From Synoicihabitans lomoniglobus (lineage in GTDB: Bacteria; Verrucomicrobiota; Verrucomicrobiia; Opitutales; Opitutaceae): DNA of 64,000 bases. The DNA lies in NCBI RefSeq assembly GCF_029023725.1, contig NZ_CP119075.1:553501-617500 (forward strand), in the 5' to 3' direction. The notes beneath the pieces are model-generated. The model made no database searches and was not told where the DNA came from. It saw only the letters and a program-made list of their open reading frames with translations. Below are positions 37,455 through 46,984 of this stretch, piece by piece. Both the position numbers and the translations under genes were made by a program. Position 1 is the first letter of the stretch; the number at the start of each line of letters is the position of its first letter.

Positions 37455-39512
37455 ATGTTCAGGACCCTTACTCGCTCGCTCTTCCTTTCACTCGCTTTGG
37501 CCTCGGCCTTGAGCGCTCAAACCCTGGCCCCCACCGCCACTGCAACCATCGGGGCGACCGGTGCCACCGTCGGCGGCGCACCGGTGGAGGTTCTGCTTTC
37601 GTCGCATTTTGACATCGACGGCGTCGAAGACCAGTTGGTGCTCTTCGACACGATCTACGGAAAGTTCACCGTCGAAATGCAACCGGATCACGCGCCCAAC
37701 CACGTGGTCAACTTCCTCGCCTATGTGGACCTGGATGCTTACGACGACACGATCTTGCATCGCTATGCCTCTTTTACCACGGGCGGAGCCGCGTCGGGAC
37801 CATCGATCATCCAAGGCGGATCGTTTACGGCGGAGTTGCCATTTGAGTCGATCGAGCAGACCTACGGCCCGGTGAACCTGGAATACAGCCTGCCCAATGC
37901 CCGGGGCACGCTGGCTGCTTCCCGGCTCGGCCCCAACAGCGCCACCACCGGCTGGTATTTCAATACCAAGGACAATACGGTGACCTTGGGACCGGGCAAC
38001 GATGGCTTCGGCTACACCGTGTTCGGTCGGATCACGGGCAACCTCAATGCCGCGTTCGCGGATTTCATCGCGCAACCCTGGTTTGATTTCAGTAATTTCA
38101 CGGGCTTTCCCCTGCGGAACTACACCACTCAAGACTACAACAACAGCAAAGAGGTGGAGGAGGAGAACCTCATCACGATTAACCGCATCAGCCGGGTGAA
38201 CATGTATCCCGCGGACGCGACGAGTGAAGCCGCGCTTGCGTTCAGCGCCACCAGTGCGAACCCGAATGTCGTGACCGCGACGGTGGTTGGCAGCACCTTG
38301 CGGCTCACGCCGGGCGTGGTCGGCAGCACCACGGTAACGGTGCGCGCCACCGATATGACCGGAATGGTCGCAACTCAGACCTTTGCCTTCTCCACCGGTG
38401 GTGTCGTGCTCACGGCGAACCCGCAAAGCCGCAACGTCAACGCCGGCGGTTCGCTGACCTTGCGGGTCACGGCGTCCTCCACCGATCCGCTGACCTACCA
38501 ATGGTATCGGCACCGTTCCGGCATGTCGGCTCCGGAGGCGCTGGCCGGACAAACCGCCGCGTCGCTGGTGATCAACAATGTGCAAGCCACCGACATGGGC
38601 TCGTATTTCGTGCGCGTGTCGAATGGTTCCCATGAAGTTCAATCCGCGGCGGCGGTGATCACCACCACGGGTGGTTCGAGCCGTTTGTCCAATCTTTCAA
38701 CCCGCGGCCGCATCGCCGCCGGAGGTGCCCTTACGCCTGGATTCGTGCTGCGCGGCGACGGCGACAAGCCACTGATCATGCGCGGTATTGGCCCGCAGTT
38801 GATCGAGTTCGGGCTGACGACCGGTTTGGCCGATCCCACGATGGATCTCATCCCCCTGGGTGGTTCGACCCCACTGCTCACCAGCAACAACTGGGGCGAA
38901 GCGGCCAACGTGGCCGCGCTCGCGGCAACCAGTGCGACGGTAGGCGCTTTCGCCCTTGATGCGGACTCACTTGATGCTGCGGTCCTCGCGGACGTGCCGT
39001 TGCCCAATTCCACCGGTTCCCGTGGTTACACGCTCAAGATCACGTCCACGGACGCGGCGGCCACCGGCATTGCCCTGGCCGAGGTCTATGACCCGGAAGC
39101 AATCGGGGCGGACGTGCAGCTCATCAATGTTTCGGCACTTGGTTTCTCGGGCACGGGGAGTGATGCGTTGGTGCCCGGTTTTGTGATCGATGGGGACGGC
39201 GCCAAAACGATGCTCATCCGCGTGGTGGGTCCGTCGTTGGAAAGCTTTGGCGTGACCGGCCGGATGGCCAATCCGCGTCTGCGCGTGGTGCCGCTTGGTC
39301 AGAGTTTTTCGATTGCAGCCAATGATGATTGGGCCGGCGCCGCCGCGTTGCAGAGCGCCTTTACGGTGGCGGGAGCGTTCGACTTTGCCAGCGCGGCATC
39401 GCTTGATGCGGCGGTCGTGGTGCGGTTGCCTCCGGGCGGCTACACCGTCGTGGTCGAGGGCGCCGACGGTGGCACCGGCACCGTGCTGGTCGAAGCCTAC
39501 GACCTGGACTAA
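37455..39512 (+). CDS. Exported cyclophilin/Ig/repeat protein, tandem paralogue
   Basis: A 685-residue paralogue of the preceding protein with the same domain order: signal peptide (SLFLSLALASALSAQ), cyclophilin (LVLFDTIYGKFTVEMQP, APNHVVNFLAYVD, ILHRYASF, IIQGGSF), Ig-like segment (TYQWYRHRSG, GSYFVRVSNG) and the same two C-terminal GFVLRGDG/GFVIDGDG blocks, in places nearly identical. The cyclophilin half diverges more than the C-terminus, suggesting duplication with later change of the catalytic part, or gene conversion of the C-terminus. Its end is convergent with gspF. Confidence 0.88.
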   Translation: MFRTLTRSLFLSLALASALSAQTLAPTATATIGATGATVGGAPVEVLLSSHFDIDGVEDQLVLFDTIYGKFTVEMQPDHAPNHVVNFLAYVDLDAYDDTILHRYASFTTGGAASGPSIIQGGSFTAELPFESIEQTYGPVNLEYSLPNARGTLAASRLGPNSATTGWYFNTKDNTVTLGPGNDGFGYTVFGRITGNLNAAFADFIAQPWFDFSNFTGFPLRNYTTQDYNNSKEVEEENLITINRISRVNMYPADATSEAALAFSATSANPNVVTATVVGSTLRLTPGVVGSTTVTVRATDMTGMVATQTFAFSTGGVVLTANPQSRNVNAGGSLTLRVTASSTDPLTYQWYRHRSGMSAPEALAGQTAASLVINNVQATDMGSYFVRVSNGSHEVQSAAAVITTTGGSSRLSNLSTRGRIAAGGALTPGFVLRGDGDKPLIMRGIGPQLIEFGLTTGLADPTMDLIPLGGSTPLLTSNNWGEAANVAALAATSATVGAFALDADSLDAAVLADVPLPNSTGSRGYTLKITSTDAAATGIALAEVYDPEAIGADVQLINVSALGFSGTGSDALVPGFVIDGDGAKTMLIRVVGPSLESFGVTGRMANPRLRVVPLGQSFSIAANDDWAGAAALQSAFTVAGAFDFASAASLDAAVVVRLPPGGYTVVVEGADGGTGTVLVEAYDLD

Positions 39513-39546
39513 GCGCGAGGCTGAGCCCTTTCGGTTCCTCTCGTTC

Positions 39547-39580
39547 TCGTTCTCCCGCTGTAATATGCGGAGGAGAACGA
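39547..39580. terminator. Hairpin between convergent cyclophilin and gspF genes
   Basis: Stem tcgttctcc.cgc / gcgg.a.ggagaacga around a taatat loop, between two converging genes. It lacks a strong U-tract on either strand; a bidirectional terminator is possible. Confidence 0.45.
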
Positions 39581-39626
39581 TTCGAGCACGCGGCACGAGA
39601 ACGATGGCGGGCCTTCGGCCCTTGCC

Positions 39627-40910
39627 TCACATGTTGAAATTGCTGCTGAGCGTGGAGATCGCTGAGACCATCGCGTAGGCGATGAAGCCGACGAAAAGAA
39701 ACACGCTGAGCAGCACGCCACTTGCGATCACCTTGGTGAAGACGTTGAGCTGATCGGCGATCTCGGCTCGATAGGTGGTGGCGATGTTTTTAAGCGACGG
39801 CACCACGTTGCCGGTGTTTTCGCCGATCGAGAGTTTGTCCAGCACGAGGTCGGGGAAACATTGGGTTTCGGGCAACGCGGCCGAGAGCGCCTCGCCCTCG
39901 AGAATGCGGTCGGTGGCCGCGTCAAACGCCGCCCGATGCACGCGGTTTTGAATTTGTTTTTCCGTCATGCGCAACGCCTCGGCCGTGGTGATCCCGTTTT
40001 CGAGCAGCACCGACAACGTCTGGCTGAACGCGAGCACGGTCTGGCTCTGCACAAACGGTCCCAGCAGCGGCAAGCGCAGGGCGAAACGGTCGGTCACCAT
40101 GCGGCCGCTTTCGGTCACGCGCCAGCGCCAGAAGGAGACGAGGAAAAACGCCGCGCCGACCAGCACCACGATACCGTATTTGAGGGCAAAATCGGACATG
40201 CCCACGAGCAGTTGGGTCGACCACGGGAGTTCGCCGCCCAACGCGTCGAGCAGGCCCTGCAAACGCGGCAGCAGGAAAAACAGAAAGAACAGGATCACGC
40301 CCGTGGCGACTACGCCCATGAAGAACGGGTAGGCCAAGGCAGAGCCCAGCTGCCGCTTCATCTCGCGCTGTTGGGTGAGATGCTCGATGAGGCGCGCCAG
40401 GGTGTCGTTGAGGTTGCCGGTGGCTTCGCCGGCTTGGAGGAGGTTGATCGAGGATTCGTCGAAGACCTGCGGAAAATCCTGTAGCGCCCGGGAGAGGTTG
40501 GCTCCTTCGCTGAGGCGATCCCACAGCTCACTGCTCAAGCCGCGCAAGGTCGGGTCCTTGATGCGAGCTCCCAACAGGCGCACGGCTTCACCGGCGGAAA
40601 GCCCGCTGGAGGTCAGATCGTGCAGCGCCTGCAGAAAGGGCAGACGCATGGCGCGCGACAACTTGCGGCCTTTGCCGGGACGATCGAGAGATGGCGTCGG
40701 CGCGGAACGCGAAGAGGAGGACGCTTGGGCGGCGGCTTTCGGTTTTTTCGCGCGGCGATTCGCGGCGGCTCCAGCGCGTTCGTCCAAACGCATCGGTTGC
40801 AAACCGCGTGCTTGGAGACGGCGCAGGGCGTCTTTGCGCGACGGGGCGTCGAGTTCGTCGGTGACGGATTGGCCCGATCGATCGCGAGCAGTGAAAGCGA
40901 AGCGAGGCAT
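39627..40910 (-). CDS. gspF: Type II secretion platform protein GspF
   Basis: A 427-residue inner-membrane platform protein on which the GspE ATPase acts. MPRFAFTARDRSG opens as in GspF; a basic, Ala-rich linker follows (about 45-75). Two T2SSF domains have LHDLTSSGLSAGEAVRLL and LLQAGEATGNLNDTLARL (first) and FSQTLSVLLENGITTAEALRM and LSIGENTGNVVPSL (second). Three membrane helices are AYPFFMGVVATGVILFFLFF, KYGIVVLVGAAFFLVSF and a C-terminal one (LLSVFLFVGFIAYAMV). It follows gspE after 150 bp that contain a REP-like pair. Confidence 0.95.
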   Translation of the reverse strand: MPRFAFTARDRSGQSVTDELDAPSRKDALRRLQARGLQPMRLDERAGAAANRRAKKPKAAAQASSSSRSAPTPSLDRPGKGRKLSRAMRLPFLQALHDLTSSGLSAGEAVRLLGARIKDPTLRGLSSELWDRLSEGANLSRALQDFPQVFDESSINLLQAGEATGNLNDTLARLIEHLTQQREMKRQLGSALAYPFFMGVVATGVILFFLFFLLPRLQGLLDALGGELPWSTQLLVGMSDFALKYGIVVLVGAAFFLVSFWRWRVTESGRMVTDRFALRLPLLGPFVQSQTVLAFSQTLSVLLENGITTAEALRMTEKQIQNRVHRAAFDAATDRILEGEALSAALPETQCFPDLVLDKLSIGENTGNVVPSLKNIATTYRAEIADQLNVFTKVIASGVLLSVFLFVGFIAYAMVSAISTLSSNFNM

Positions 40911-40960
40911 GTTACGAACAGTCGGTGGAACCGGGATGATGCACCTTGATCGCGGTCAAT

Positions 40961-41021
40961 GTAGGAGCGTGCTTGCGCGCGATAAGCCGGGTGCAGAGAT
41001 CGCGCGCAAGCGCGCTCCTAC
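40961..41021. repeat. REP/BIME-type inverted pair between gspE and gspF
   Basis: Two GTAG-headed units face each other: gtaggagcgtgcttgcgcgc (40961-40980) and, on the minus strand, gtaggagcgcgcttgcgcgc (41021-41002). The pair folds into one long hairpin. The sequence is strikingly like the REP elements of Pseudomonas and Xanthomonas. It lies within the gspDEF transcript and could affect relative expression of gspF. Confidence 0.8.
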
Positions 41022-41060
41022 ACGATGGAATTTGCACAAGATGAAACATCGGGCGCGGGC

Positions 41061-42797
41061 TCAGGAGTCGGTCACAGTCACGACGCGCAGCACCTCTTCG
41101 AGAGTGGTGTTGCCGTCTTTGATTTTTTCCCAACCGGACTGGCCGAGGGTGCGCATACCGTGTTTGCGGGCGACTTGGGCGAGGGTGCGTGTGCTCTCGC
41201 GTTGGAGGACGAGTTCGTGGAGTTCTTCGTTGAGACGGAAGATTTCAAAGATGCCGATTCGGCCGCGATAACCGGTGCCGCGGCAGCGGTCGCAGCCGCA
41301 GGGACCTTTGAGCGTGGTAACTTGGTCGGCTTCGCTGGGATCGAGGCCGAGCACGAGCAGGTTTTCGCGAAGCTTCACGTTATTGACCGGCGTATCTTTC
41401 GCGCAAGCCGGGCAGAGGCGACGCACCAGACGTTGGGCGATCACGAGCTCGATCGACGATGCGACGAGGAAGGGTTCGATGCCCATGTCGACCAAGCGCG
41501 TGATGGCGCCGGGCGCGTCGTTGGTGTGAATGGTGGAAAACACCAAGTGACCGGTGAGCGAGGCGCGAATGGCGATGTCGGCCGTTTCGCGGTCTCGGAT
41601 TTCACCGACCATGATGACGTCGGGATCCTGCCGCAACACGTGGCGCAACGCGCTGGCGAAGGTGAGGCCGATCTCGGAGCGCACCTGGAGTTGGTTGACG
41701 CCCTGGATTTCGTATTCGATCGGGTCCTCGATGGTGATGATGCGCAGATCGGTGGAATTGATCTGGCGCAGAAACGCGTTGAGCGAGGTGGATTTACCCG
41801 AACCCGTGGGACCGGTGACGAGGATAATGCCGTGGGGAAACTTCAGGATCTCGGAAATGATCGCCTGCTCGTGCGCGCTCATGCCGAGTTTCTCCATGGA
41901 GAACGCCTGCTTCTTCTGGTTGAGCAAACGCAGGGAAATGGACTCGGCGTAGATGGTGGGGAAGGTCGAGACGCGGATATCGAGGTTGATGCCGTTGGCG
42001 CGGAAATTGATGCGACCGTCCTGGGGCAGGCGTTTCTCCGAGATATTGAGGCGCGCCATGATTTTGACGCGGGAGATGATGGCGTCCTGATAGCGCAGGA
42101 GATTCTCGGGCACCGGCACGGGGACGAGCAGACCGTCGACGCGGTAGCGGATGCGGAGTTGTCCCTCCTGGGGCTCGAAATGGATGTCGGTCGCCTCGTC
42201 GGTAATGGCCTGGCTGATGACCTCGGTCACGAAGCGCACCACGGCGGCGTCTTCATCGACGATTTCGTCGTCATCGGCGGCGGCTTCGGGGGCGAGATAG
42301 TCTTCGCCGCCGTCGTCGAGAGAGCCGGCCCCAACGCCGAAGTGTTCCACGATGAGTTGGTGAATGCGCTCGGGCACGGCGAGGTGCCAGACGATGGGGC
42401 GCGGCGTGAACGTGTGTATCCAGTCGCGCATGACATCGTCGGGCAGCCAGGCGGACGCGAGATGCAGTTCCACTTTGGCCAAAGCCTCGGCGGACAACGG
42501 TTCGGCCGGTTCCGGGGCCTCGGACGGGCGGAGGTCGATGGGAAGGATTTGATACTCGTGCACCAGCCGGGCGGGCAGGAGGCGCAAGGAACCGGCATCG
42601 GCCCGGAGATCGGAGGCCACGTCGATACCGGCGGCGGCCGCCAGGTTATGCAGCACTTCGGTCTCGGTTTGGCTGAGGGCTGCGGCCAGGGCGGCTACGC
42701 GCTCGTGACGCGGCGCTTCGAGCACGGTGAGTTGTTGTTCCTCATCCAACGTCGAAACGAGGGACTCGGGCAGTGAGTCGACGGCGAGGGGCGTCAT
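41061..42797 (-). CDS. gspE: Type II secretion ATPase GspE
   Basis: A 578-residue cytoplasmic hexameric ATPase. The N-terminal part contains two MshEN-like segments. The nucleotide core has Walker A GPTGSGKSTSLN, the Asp box, Walker B (VIMVGEIRDRETADIA) and the His box (HLVFSTIHTNDAPGA). The zinc tetracysteine is CPAC (about residue 480) and CGCDRCRGTGYRGR. I chose the ATG at 42797, eight bases after gspD; an upstream start (42893) lies inside gspD. Middle gene of the minus-strand gspDEF block. Confidence 0.96.
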   Translation of the reverse strand: MTPLAVDSLPESLVSTLDEEQQLTVLEAPRHERVAALAAALSQTETEVLHNLAAAAGIDVASDLRADAGSLRLLPARLVHEYQILPIDLRPSEAPEPAEPLSAEALAKVELHLASAWLPDDVMRDWIHTFTPRPIVWHLAVPERIHQLIVEHFGVGAGSLDDGGEDYLAPEAAADDDEIVDEDAAVVRFVTEVISQAITDEATDIHFEPQEGQLRIRYRVDGLLVPVPVPENLLRYQDAIISRVKIMARLNISEKRLPQDGRINFRANGINLDIRVSTFPTIYAESISLRLLNQKKQAFSMEKLGMSAHEQAIISEILKFPHGIILVTGPTGSGKSTSLNAFLRQINSTDLRIITIEDPIEYEIQGVNQLQVRSEIGLTFASALRHVLRQDPDVIMVGEIRDRETADIAIRASLTGHLVFSTIHTNDAPGAITRLVDMGIEPFLVASSIELVIAQRLVRRLCPACAKDTPVNNVKLRENLLVLGLDPSEADQVTTLKGPCGCDRCRGTGYRGRIGIFEIFRLNEELHELVLQRESTRTLAQVARKHGMRTLGQSGWEKIKDGNTTLEEVLRVVTVTDS

Positions 42798-42804
42798 CAG
42801 ACGA

Positions 42805-44859
42805 TCACTTCTCGTTGATGGGTTCGCCCCGCAGTGCGCGTTGGGCTTCCACGTTGATCTCGGTGGATTCGAGTCGTTCGAGGGCCTCGGCATTGTCCGC
42901 CTCGGTATTGGTCAGAACGACGGGCCGCAGGAAGAAAATCAGATCGGTGCGAACCTTCTCTTTGCTGCGTGAACCGAAGAGGTCACTGATAATGGGAATC
43001 GGACCGAAACGATTTCGGGTGCGGTTCTCGGTCGCTTGTTGGAGACCGCCGAGGACGATGATGTCGCCGCTGTTCACCGTCACGAAGGATTCGGCTTCAC
43101 GTTTGCCGATGATGGGCTGCTCGTTGCCGTCGACGGTGACGTTGTCGACGACACTGGACACCTCTTGTTTGATTTCCATTTGCACGCTGCCATTGGCGCC
43201 GATGAGCGGGGTGACCTGCAGCGTGATACCCACCTCGCGGTTGCTCAGGGTGGTGCGACCAAAGCCAGAGTTGGTGCTGGTGCCGCTGGTGCTGTCGAGG
43301 AAGCTGCTGATCGTGGGGATGTCGCGTCCCACAAACACCCGGCCTTCTTTGTTGTGCGTGGTCAGGACGGCCGGGACGGACAGGATGTTGGCCTTGCTCT
43401 TCCGGTTGCCGTTGCCGTTGATGATTTTGATCAGACCGGTGAGGTCGTAGCCGCTGAAAGTAGCAAAGCTCCCCGCAACAGTGGCGGCATCATCCGTTGC
43501 TTCGCCGAGTAATTGACCAACTCCGCCGATGGAGGCTCCGATTGTTTCGGCGGAAACGCCGACTAACTTTCCGTTATCGACCAGCAGATTGAGCTCGTTG
43601 ATGCCGCTGGAGTTGCTGTCGGTGAGGGTGACCTCGGCGATGACCACCTCAACGCGCACTTGAGCGAGCAGCACGTCGATCTTGGCGACCAGTTCCTTGA
43701 TTAAACGGATGTCCTCGACCGTGCCGCTGACGACCACGGCGTTGCTGCGTTCGTCGGCGAGAATGGTGACCAGAGTGCTGAATTCGTTGGTGGAGACGCC
43801 GGCGGCGCTGGCGGCGGCTTGAGCAATATTGGTGGCCGGCACGACGGTGGCGGCTTGCACGTTGCCATTGGGCCGGCGGGTGGATTCGGAGCGGGAGGCT
43901 GCCTGGTTCTGGCCCGACACGAGTTGACTGACCAAAGAGGCGACCTCGGTGGCGTCGGCGTGCTTGAGCGGGATGACCTCGTTGCGGGTATTGGGGTCGG
44001 ACCGGACGTCGAGTTTGGCGATGAGCTTATCGAAGAAATTGTGCAGCCGCGGGTCGCTGATCACGATGATCTGGTTGGTGCGGTCGTCGGCGTTGAAGGT
44101 GGTGCCGGTGCCCAGTTGCTGTTGGGCCGGGCCCTGCAGGATGGTGCGCATCTTGTTGGCGAGCTCGGAGGCCTTGGCAAAGACCAGCGGGTAGAACTTG
44201 GGCTCCAGCGCACTGACGTTGGGTTGATCGAGCTGTTTCACCAATGTCTCCACGCGTTGCAGCGTGCTGATGGAATCGGTCACGAGCAGGGCGTTGGCCT
44301 GTTCAAAGGGCATCGCGCCGCCGAGTTGGGCGTTGAGCAAGTTGGCGATCTTGGAGGCGAATTGCTCAACGCGCACGAACTCGAAGGTGAACAGCTTCGT
44401 GGCGATGCGACCGCTGGGAGGCAGGTTGAGTGTGGAGCCTTCGATGAGTTCGGGCGATTCGATGCGGGCGGCGCCGAGTTGCACGACCTTGATGAAGCGT
44501 TCGCCCAGAGGAGCCACGGCGATGTTGTTCATCGTCAAGGTGGTCTCGATGGCGAGCAGGGCCTCGCTCGGAGTGACGGGTTGTTTGATGACCAGGGAGA
44601 ACGTGCCTTGTGCGGTATTGGGGGCCTTGAGCACCGTGCGTCCGGTCAGGAGCTCCAGGAGACCGTAGGCGGCATCGAGTGGTCCCTCGGGAATATTGAT
44701 GCCCTCGGTCAGCACCTCGTTGGTGATGGGGGTGAGGGACGGAGACAGCACCCGTGATGCCGCAACCGGCTCCGCCGAAGCTTCCTGCGCCGCGACGGGG
44801 CCGGAAATGAGGAGCAGACTGGAAATTAGCAGGCCGAGACGGAAAATGGGAATGCGCAT
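42805..44859 (-). CDS. gspD: Type II secretion secretin GspD
   Basis: A 684-residue outer-membrane secretin. The signal peptide is MRIPIFRLGLLISSLLLISG. N0 and N1-N3 domains follow (FTFEFVRVEQFASKIANLL; FYPLVFAKASELANKM; VIPLKHADATEVASLVSQL). The secretin core begins about residue 435 (VRVEVVIAEVTL; VLTTHNKEGRVFVGRDIP; GITLQVTPLIG). The C-terminus ends with FLRPVVLTNTEADN. The ORF runs further upstream into aroC, but the signal peptide fixes the start at 44859. It is divergent from aroC with 183 bases between, and heads gspDEF. No pilotin or GspC gene is nearby. Confidence 0.95.
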   Translation of the reverse strand: MRIPIFRLGLLISSLLLISGPVAAQEASAEPVAASRVLSPSLTPITNEVLTEGINIPEGPLDAAYGLLELLTGRTVLKAPNTAQGTFSLVIKQPVTPSEALLAIETTLTMNNIAVAPLGERFIKVVQLGAARIESPELIEGSTLNLPPSGRIATKLFTFEFVRVEQFASKIANLLNAQLGGAMPFEQANALLVTDSISTLQRVETLVKQLDQPNVSALEPKFYPLVFAKASELANKMRTILQGPAQQQLGTGTTFNADDRTNQIIVISDPRLHNFFDKLIAKLDVRSDPNTRNEVIPLKHADATEVASLVSQLVSGQNQAASRSESTRRPNGNVQAATVVPATNIAQAAASAAGVSTNEFSTLVTILADERSNAVVVSGTVEDIRLIKELVAKIDVLLAQVRVEVVIAEVTLTDSNSSGINELNLLVDNGKLVGVSAETIGASIGGVGQLLGEATDDAATVAGSFATFSGYDLTGLIKIINGNGNRKSKANILSVPAVLTTHNKEGRVFVGRDIPTISSFLDSTSGTSTNSGFGRTTLSNREVGITLQVTPLIGANGSVQMEIKQEVSSVVDNVTVDGNEQPIIGKREAESFVTVNSGDIIVLGGLQQATENRTRNRFGPIPIISDLFGSRSKEKVRTDLIFFLRPVVLTNTEADNAEALERLESTEINVEAQRALRGEPINEK

Positions 44860-45042
44860 ACGACGGATTCGAAAATCGGGGAGGGCGGAGAGCCGCTGGG
44901 AAGAGTCAGCAGAGTTAATCAAAACAGGGATGTAAACCGCGTTGTGTTTACTAGAACAACACAGAGACGCGTGTCTTAGGGGAAAGTTGCCGTATTTTGA
45001 CACTTGCGGGGGCGGGGGAGCGGTGGCCAGCTTCGCGACAGT

Positions 45043-46149
45043 ATGGGCAATGTGTTCGGTAAGTTGTTTCGGATATCCACCTGGGGCGAAAGCCATGGGG
45101 CCGCCGTGGGCGTGGTCATCGATGGTTGTCCTCCTCGTCTGCCGATCACGGCCGCGGAAATTCAAGCCGAGCTTGACCGCCGTCGACCCGGGCAGAGTGA
45201 CATCGTGACGCCGCGGAAGGAAGCGGATCAGGTGGAGATACTTTCGGGCGTCTTCGAGGGCGTCACCACCGGCACGCCGATTTCCATGGTGGTGCGCAAC
45301 GGCGATCAACGTCCGGGCGCTTACGATGAAATGAAGGACAAATTTCGTCCCTCGCATGCCGATTTCACTTACCAGACCAAGTATGGCATTCGCGACCATC
45401 GCGGCGGGGGACGCAGTTCCGCCCGCGAGACGATTGGTCGCGTCGCCGCCGGTGCCATTGCGAAGAAGTTGCTCGCGACGGCACTGCCGGCGGGGACGGT
45501 CGAAATGTGTGCTTATATTACCCGAGTTCACGATATCGCGGTGCCGGCGGACGCGCTGACAGCCTTCCCGACAATCGAAGCGATCGAAGCCACCCCCGTG
45601 CGTTGCCCCGATCCGGCGACGGCTGCCGCCATGATCGAGCGGATCAAGGCCGTGCGAGCCGACGGTGACTCCGTGGGAGGTGTGATCGAGTGCCGCGTGC
45701 GAGGTCTGCCAGCCGGGCTCGGTGAGCCGGTCTTTGACCGCTTGGAGGCCGATCTGGCCAAAGCCATGCTTTCACTGCCGGCGACCAAAGGATTCGAAGT
45801 CGGCAGCGGCTTCGGGGGCACGCTGCAGAAAGGCAGCGAACACAATGACACCTTTGAAAACCGCGACGGTGCGGTGCGCACCTCCAGCAACCGCTCGGGC
45901 GGCGTGCAAGGGGGCATCAGCAACGGTGAGGAGCTCGTCTTCCGCGTCGCCTTCAAACCGACCGCCACGATCTTGCAACCGCAGGCCACGGTCGGCAAAG
46001 ACGGCCAGCCGACGGAATTGATGGGGCGCGGGCGTCACGATCCTTGCGTTGTGCCGCGGGCCGTGCCCATTGTGGAAGCGATGACGGCCCTGGTGTTAGT
46101 GGATCATTGCATGCGCCAGAATGCGCAATCGGCGACTTTCAACCCGTGA
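45043..46149 (+). CDS. aroC: Chorismate synthase
   Basis: A 368-residue enzyme that makes chorismate from EPSP using reduced FMN, the last step of the shikimate pathway. [19 protein letters not shown] is the classical start, with the RPG...D and [17 protein letters not shown] segments for FMN and phosphate contact. [17 protein letters not shown] and [11 protein letters not shown] are the later signatures. Start at 45043 rather than 45004, because only from there does it match the family. Length is normal. Its stop overlaps the GTG start of the next gene by 4 bp. Confidence 0.97.
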   Translation: MGNVFGKLFRISTWGESHGAAVGVVIDGCPPRLPITAAEIQAELDRRRPGQSDIVTPRKEADQVEILSGVFEGVTTGTPISMVVRNGDQRPGAYDEMKDKFRPSHADFTYQTKYGIRDHRGGGRSSARETIGRVAAGAIAKKLLATALPAGTVEMCAYITRVHDIAVPADALTAFPTIEAIEATPVRCPDPATAAAMIERIKAVRADGDSVGGVIECRVRGLPAGLGEPVFDRLEADLAKAMLSLPATKGFEVGSGFGGTLQKGSEHNDTFENRDGAVRTSSNRSGGVQGGISNGEELVFRVAFKPTATILQPQATVGKDGQPTELMGRGRHDPCVVPRAVPIVEAMTALVLVDHCMRQNAQSATFNP

Positions 46150-46907
46150 GTGAAATCAAACCGTTGGTCTATGTGATCCTGGGCGCGGCCGGTTCCGGTC
46201 GGCGCGAAGTTGTCGCCGATCTGATCGAAGGCGGCGTCGATGCATCTGAAAACGTCGCCGTTTTATTGGCCGCCAATGAGGTCGATGATCCGGCGGACGC
46301 GCAGTTGCAGAACTGTTCGCGTTGGCATCAGACGGAGGACAACGCCATCGCGGCGGACTGGCCGGCGGGGGCGACCGTGGTGTTTTTTGTGATGGACGGG
46401 CGGGCCAGTCCCGTCGACCAAGTTGAAATGCTCAAACCATGGGTGACGAGCCACGGCGCCGAAGTGGGCCGGGTGATCACGGTCATGCATTGCGGTCTCG
46501 CCGCGTCAAATTCCCGGGTCGTGGCGTGGTATGATGCGTGTGTGCACTTTTCCGACATCGTGCTGCTCAATCGTCGCGAGGGAGTCGAAAACAAGTGGTT
46601 CTCCGAGCTCAAGGCGCGCTACCACAAACTTTGCCTCCCGTGTCTCGTCGAAATGGTCAAAAAGGGCAGGGTGCACAACCCCGCGCTGGTGCTCGATTCG
46701 ACGGTGCGCCGACTGTCGCATTGGTTCGACGAGGACGAGCAAAACGATTGGACCGCGTTGATTGCGGAGGATTCCGATACGGTGATTGAAGACGATGCCG
46801 ACGATGATCCGGACGACATGCCGGACGACGAAGATATCTACCTCGCCCGCCACCCCAGCGGTCGCCGCATGAAGGAAGTGCCCGACATCGCCAAGTTGCT
46901 GGACTAG
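46146..46907 (+). CDS. P-loop-like protein with degenerate Walker A, coupled to aroC
   Basis: A 253-residue protein starting with GTG inside the aroC stop (4-bp overlap). [16 protein letters not shown] stands where CobW/G3E-type GTPases have GxxGxGKT, but Lys and Ser/Thr are replaced by two Arg. The order continues like CobW ([25 protein letters not shown]), suggesting a NKxD-like position turned into NR. A C-terminal acidic stretch (about 215-230; [15 protein letters not shown]) follows. I infer a P-loop fold that has lost normal nucleotide binding or uses a variant loop. The function is not known. A bidirectional terminator follows. Confidence 0.7.
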   Translation: MSEIKPLVYVILGAAGSGRREVVADLIEGGVDASENVAVLLAANEVDDPADAQLQNCSRWHQTEDNAIAADWPAGATVVFFVMDGRASPVDQVEMLKPWVTSHGAEVGRVITVMHCGLAASNSRVVAWYDACVHFSDIVLLNRREGVENKWFSELKARYHKLCLPCLVEMVKKGRVHNPALVLDSTVRRLSHWFDEDEQNDWTALIAEDSDTVIEDDADDDPDDMPDDEDIYLARHPSGRRMKEVPDIAKLLD

Positions 46908-46916
46908 ACCGGCACG

Positions 46917-46946
46917 AAAAAACCCGGCGCATTCACGCCGGGTTTT
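46917..46946. terminator. Bidirectional intrinsic terminator
   Basis: Stem cccggcg/cgccggg with loop cattca, flanked by aaaaaa (46917-46922) and tttt (46943-46946), so it has a U-tract on both strands. It sits between the convergent aroC-linked gene and the DUF481 gene. Confidence 0.9.
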
Positions 46947-46984
46947 AAGATGCGATCGTAACCGGAGAACCCGGTGGACGAGGA

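Noticed and set aside
44860-45531. N-terminal extension of GspD upstream of 44859
   Set aside because: It runs through aroC in the opposite sense and precedes a clear signal peptide, so it is not translated.
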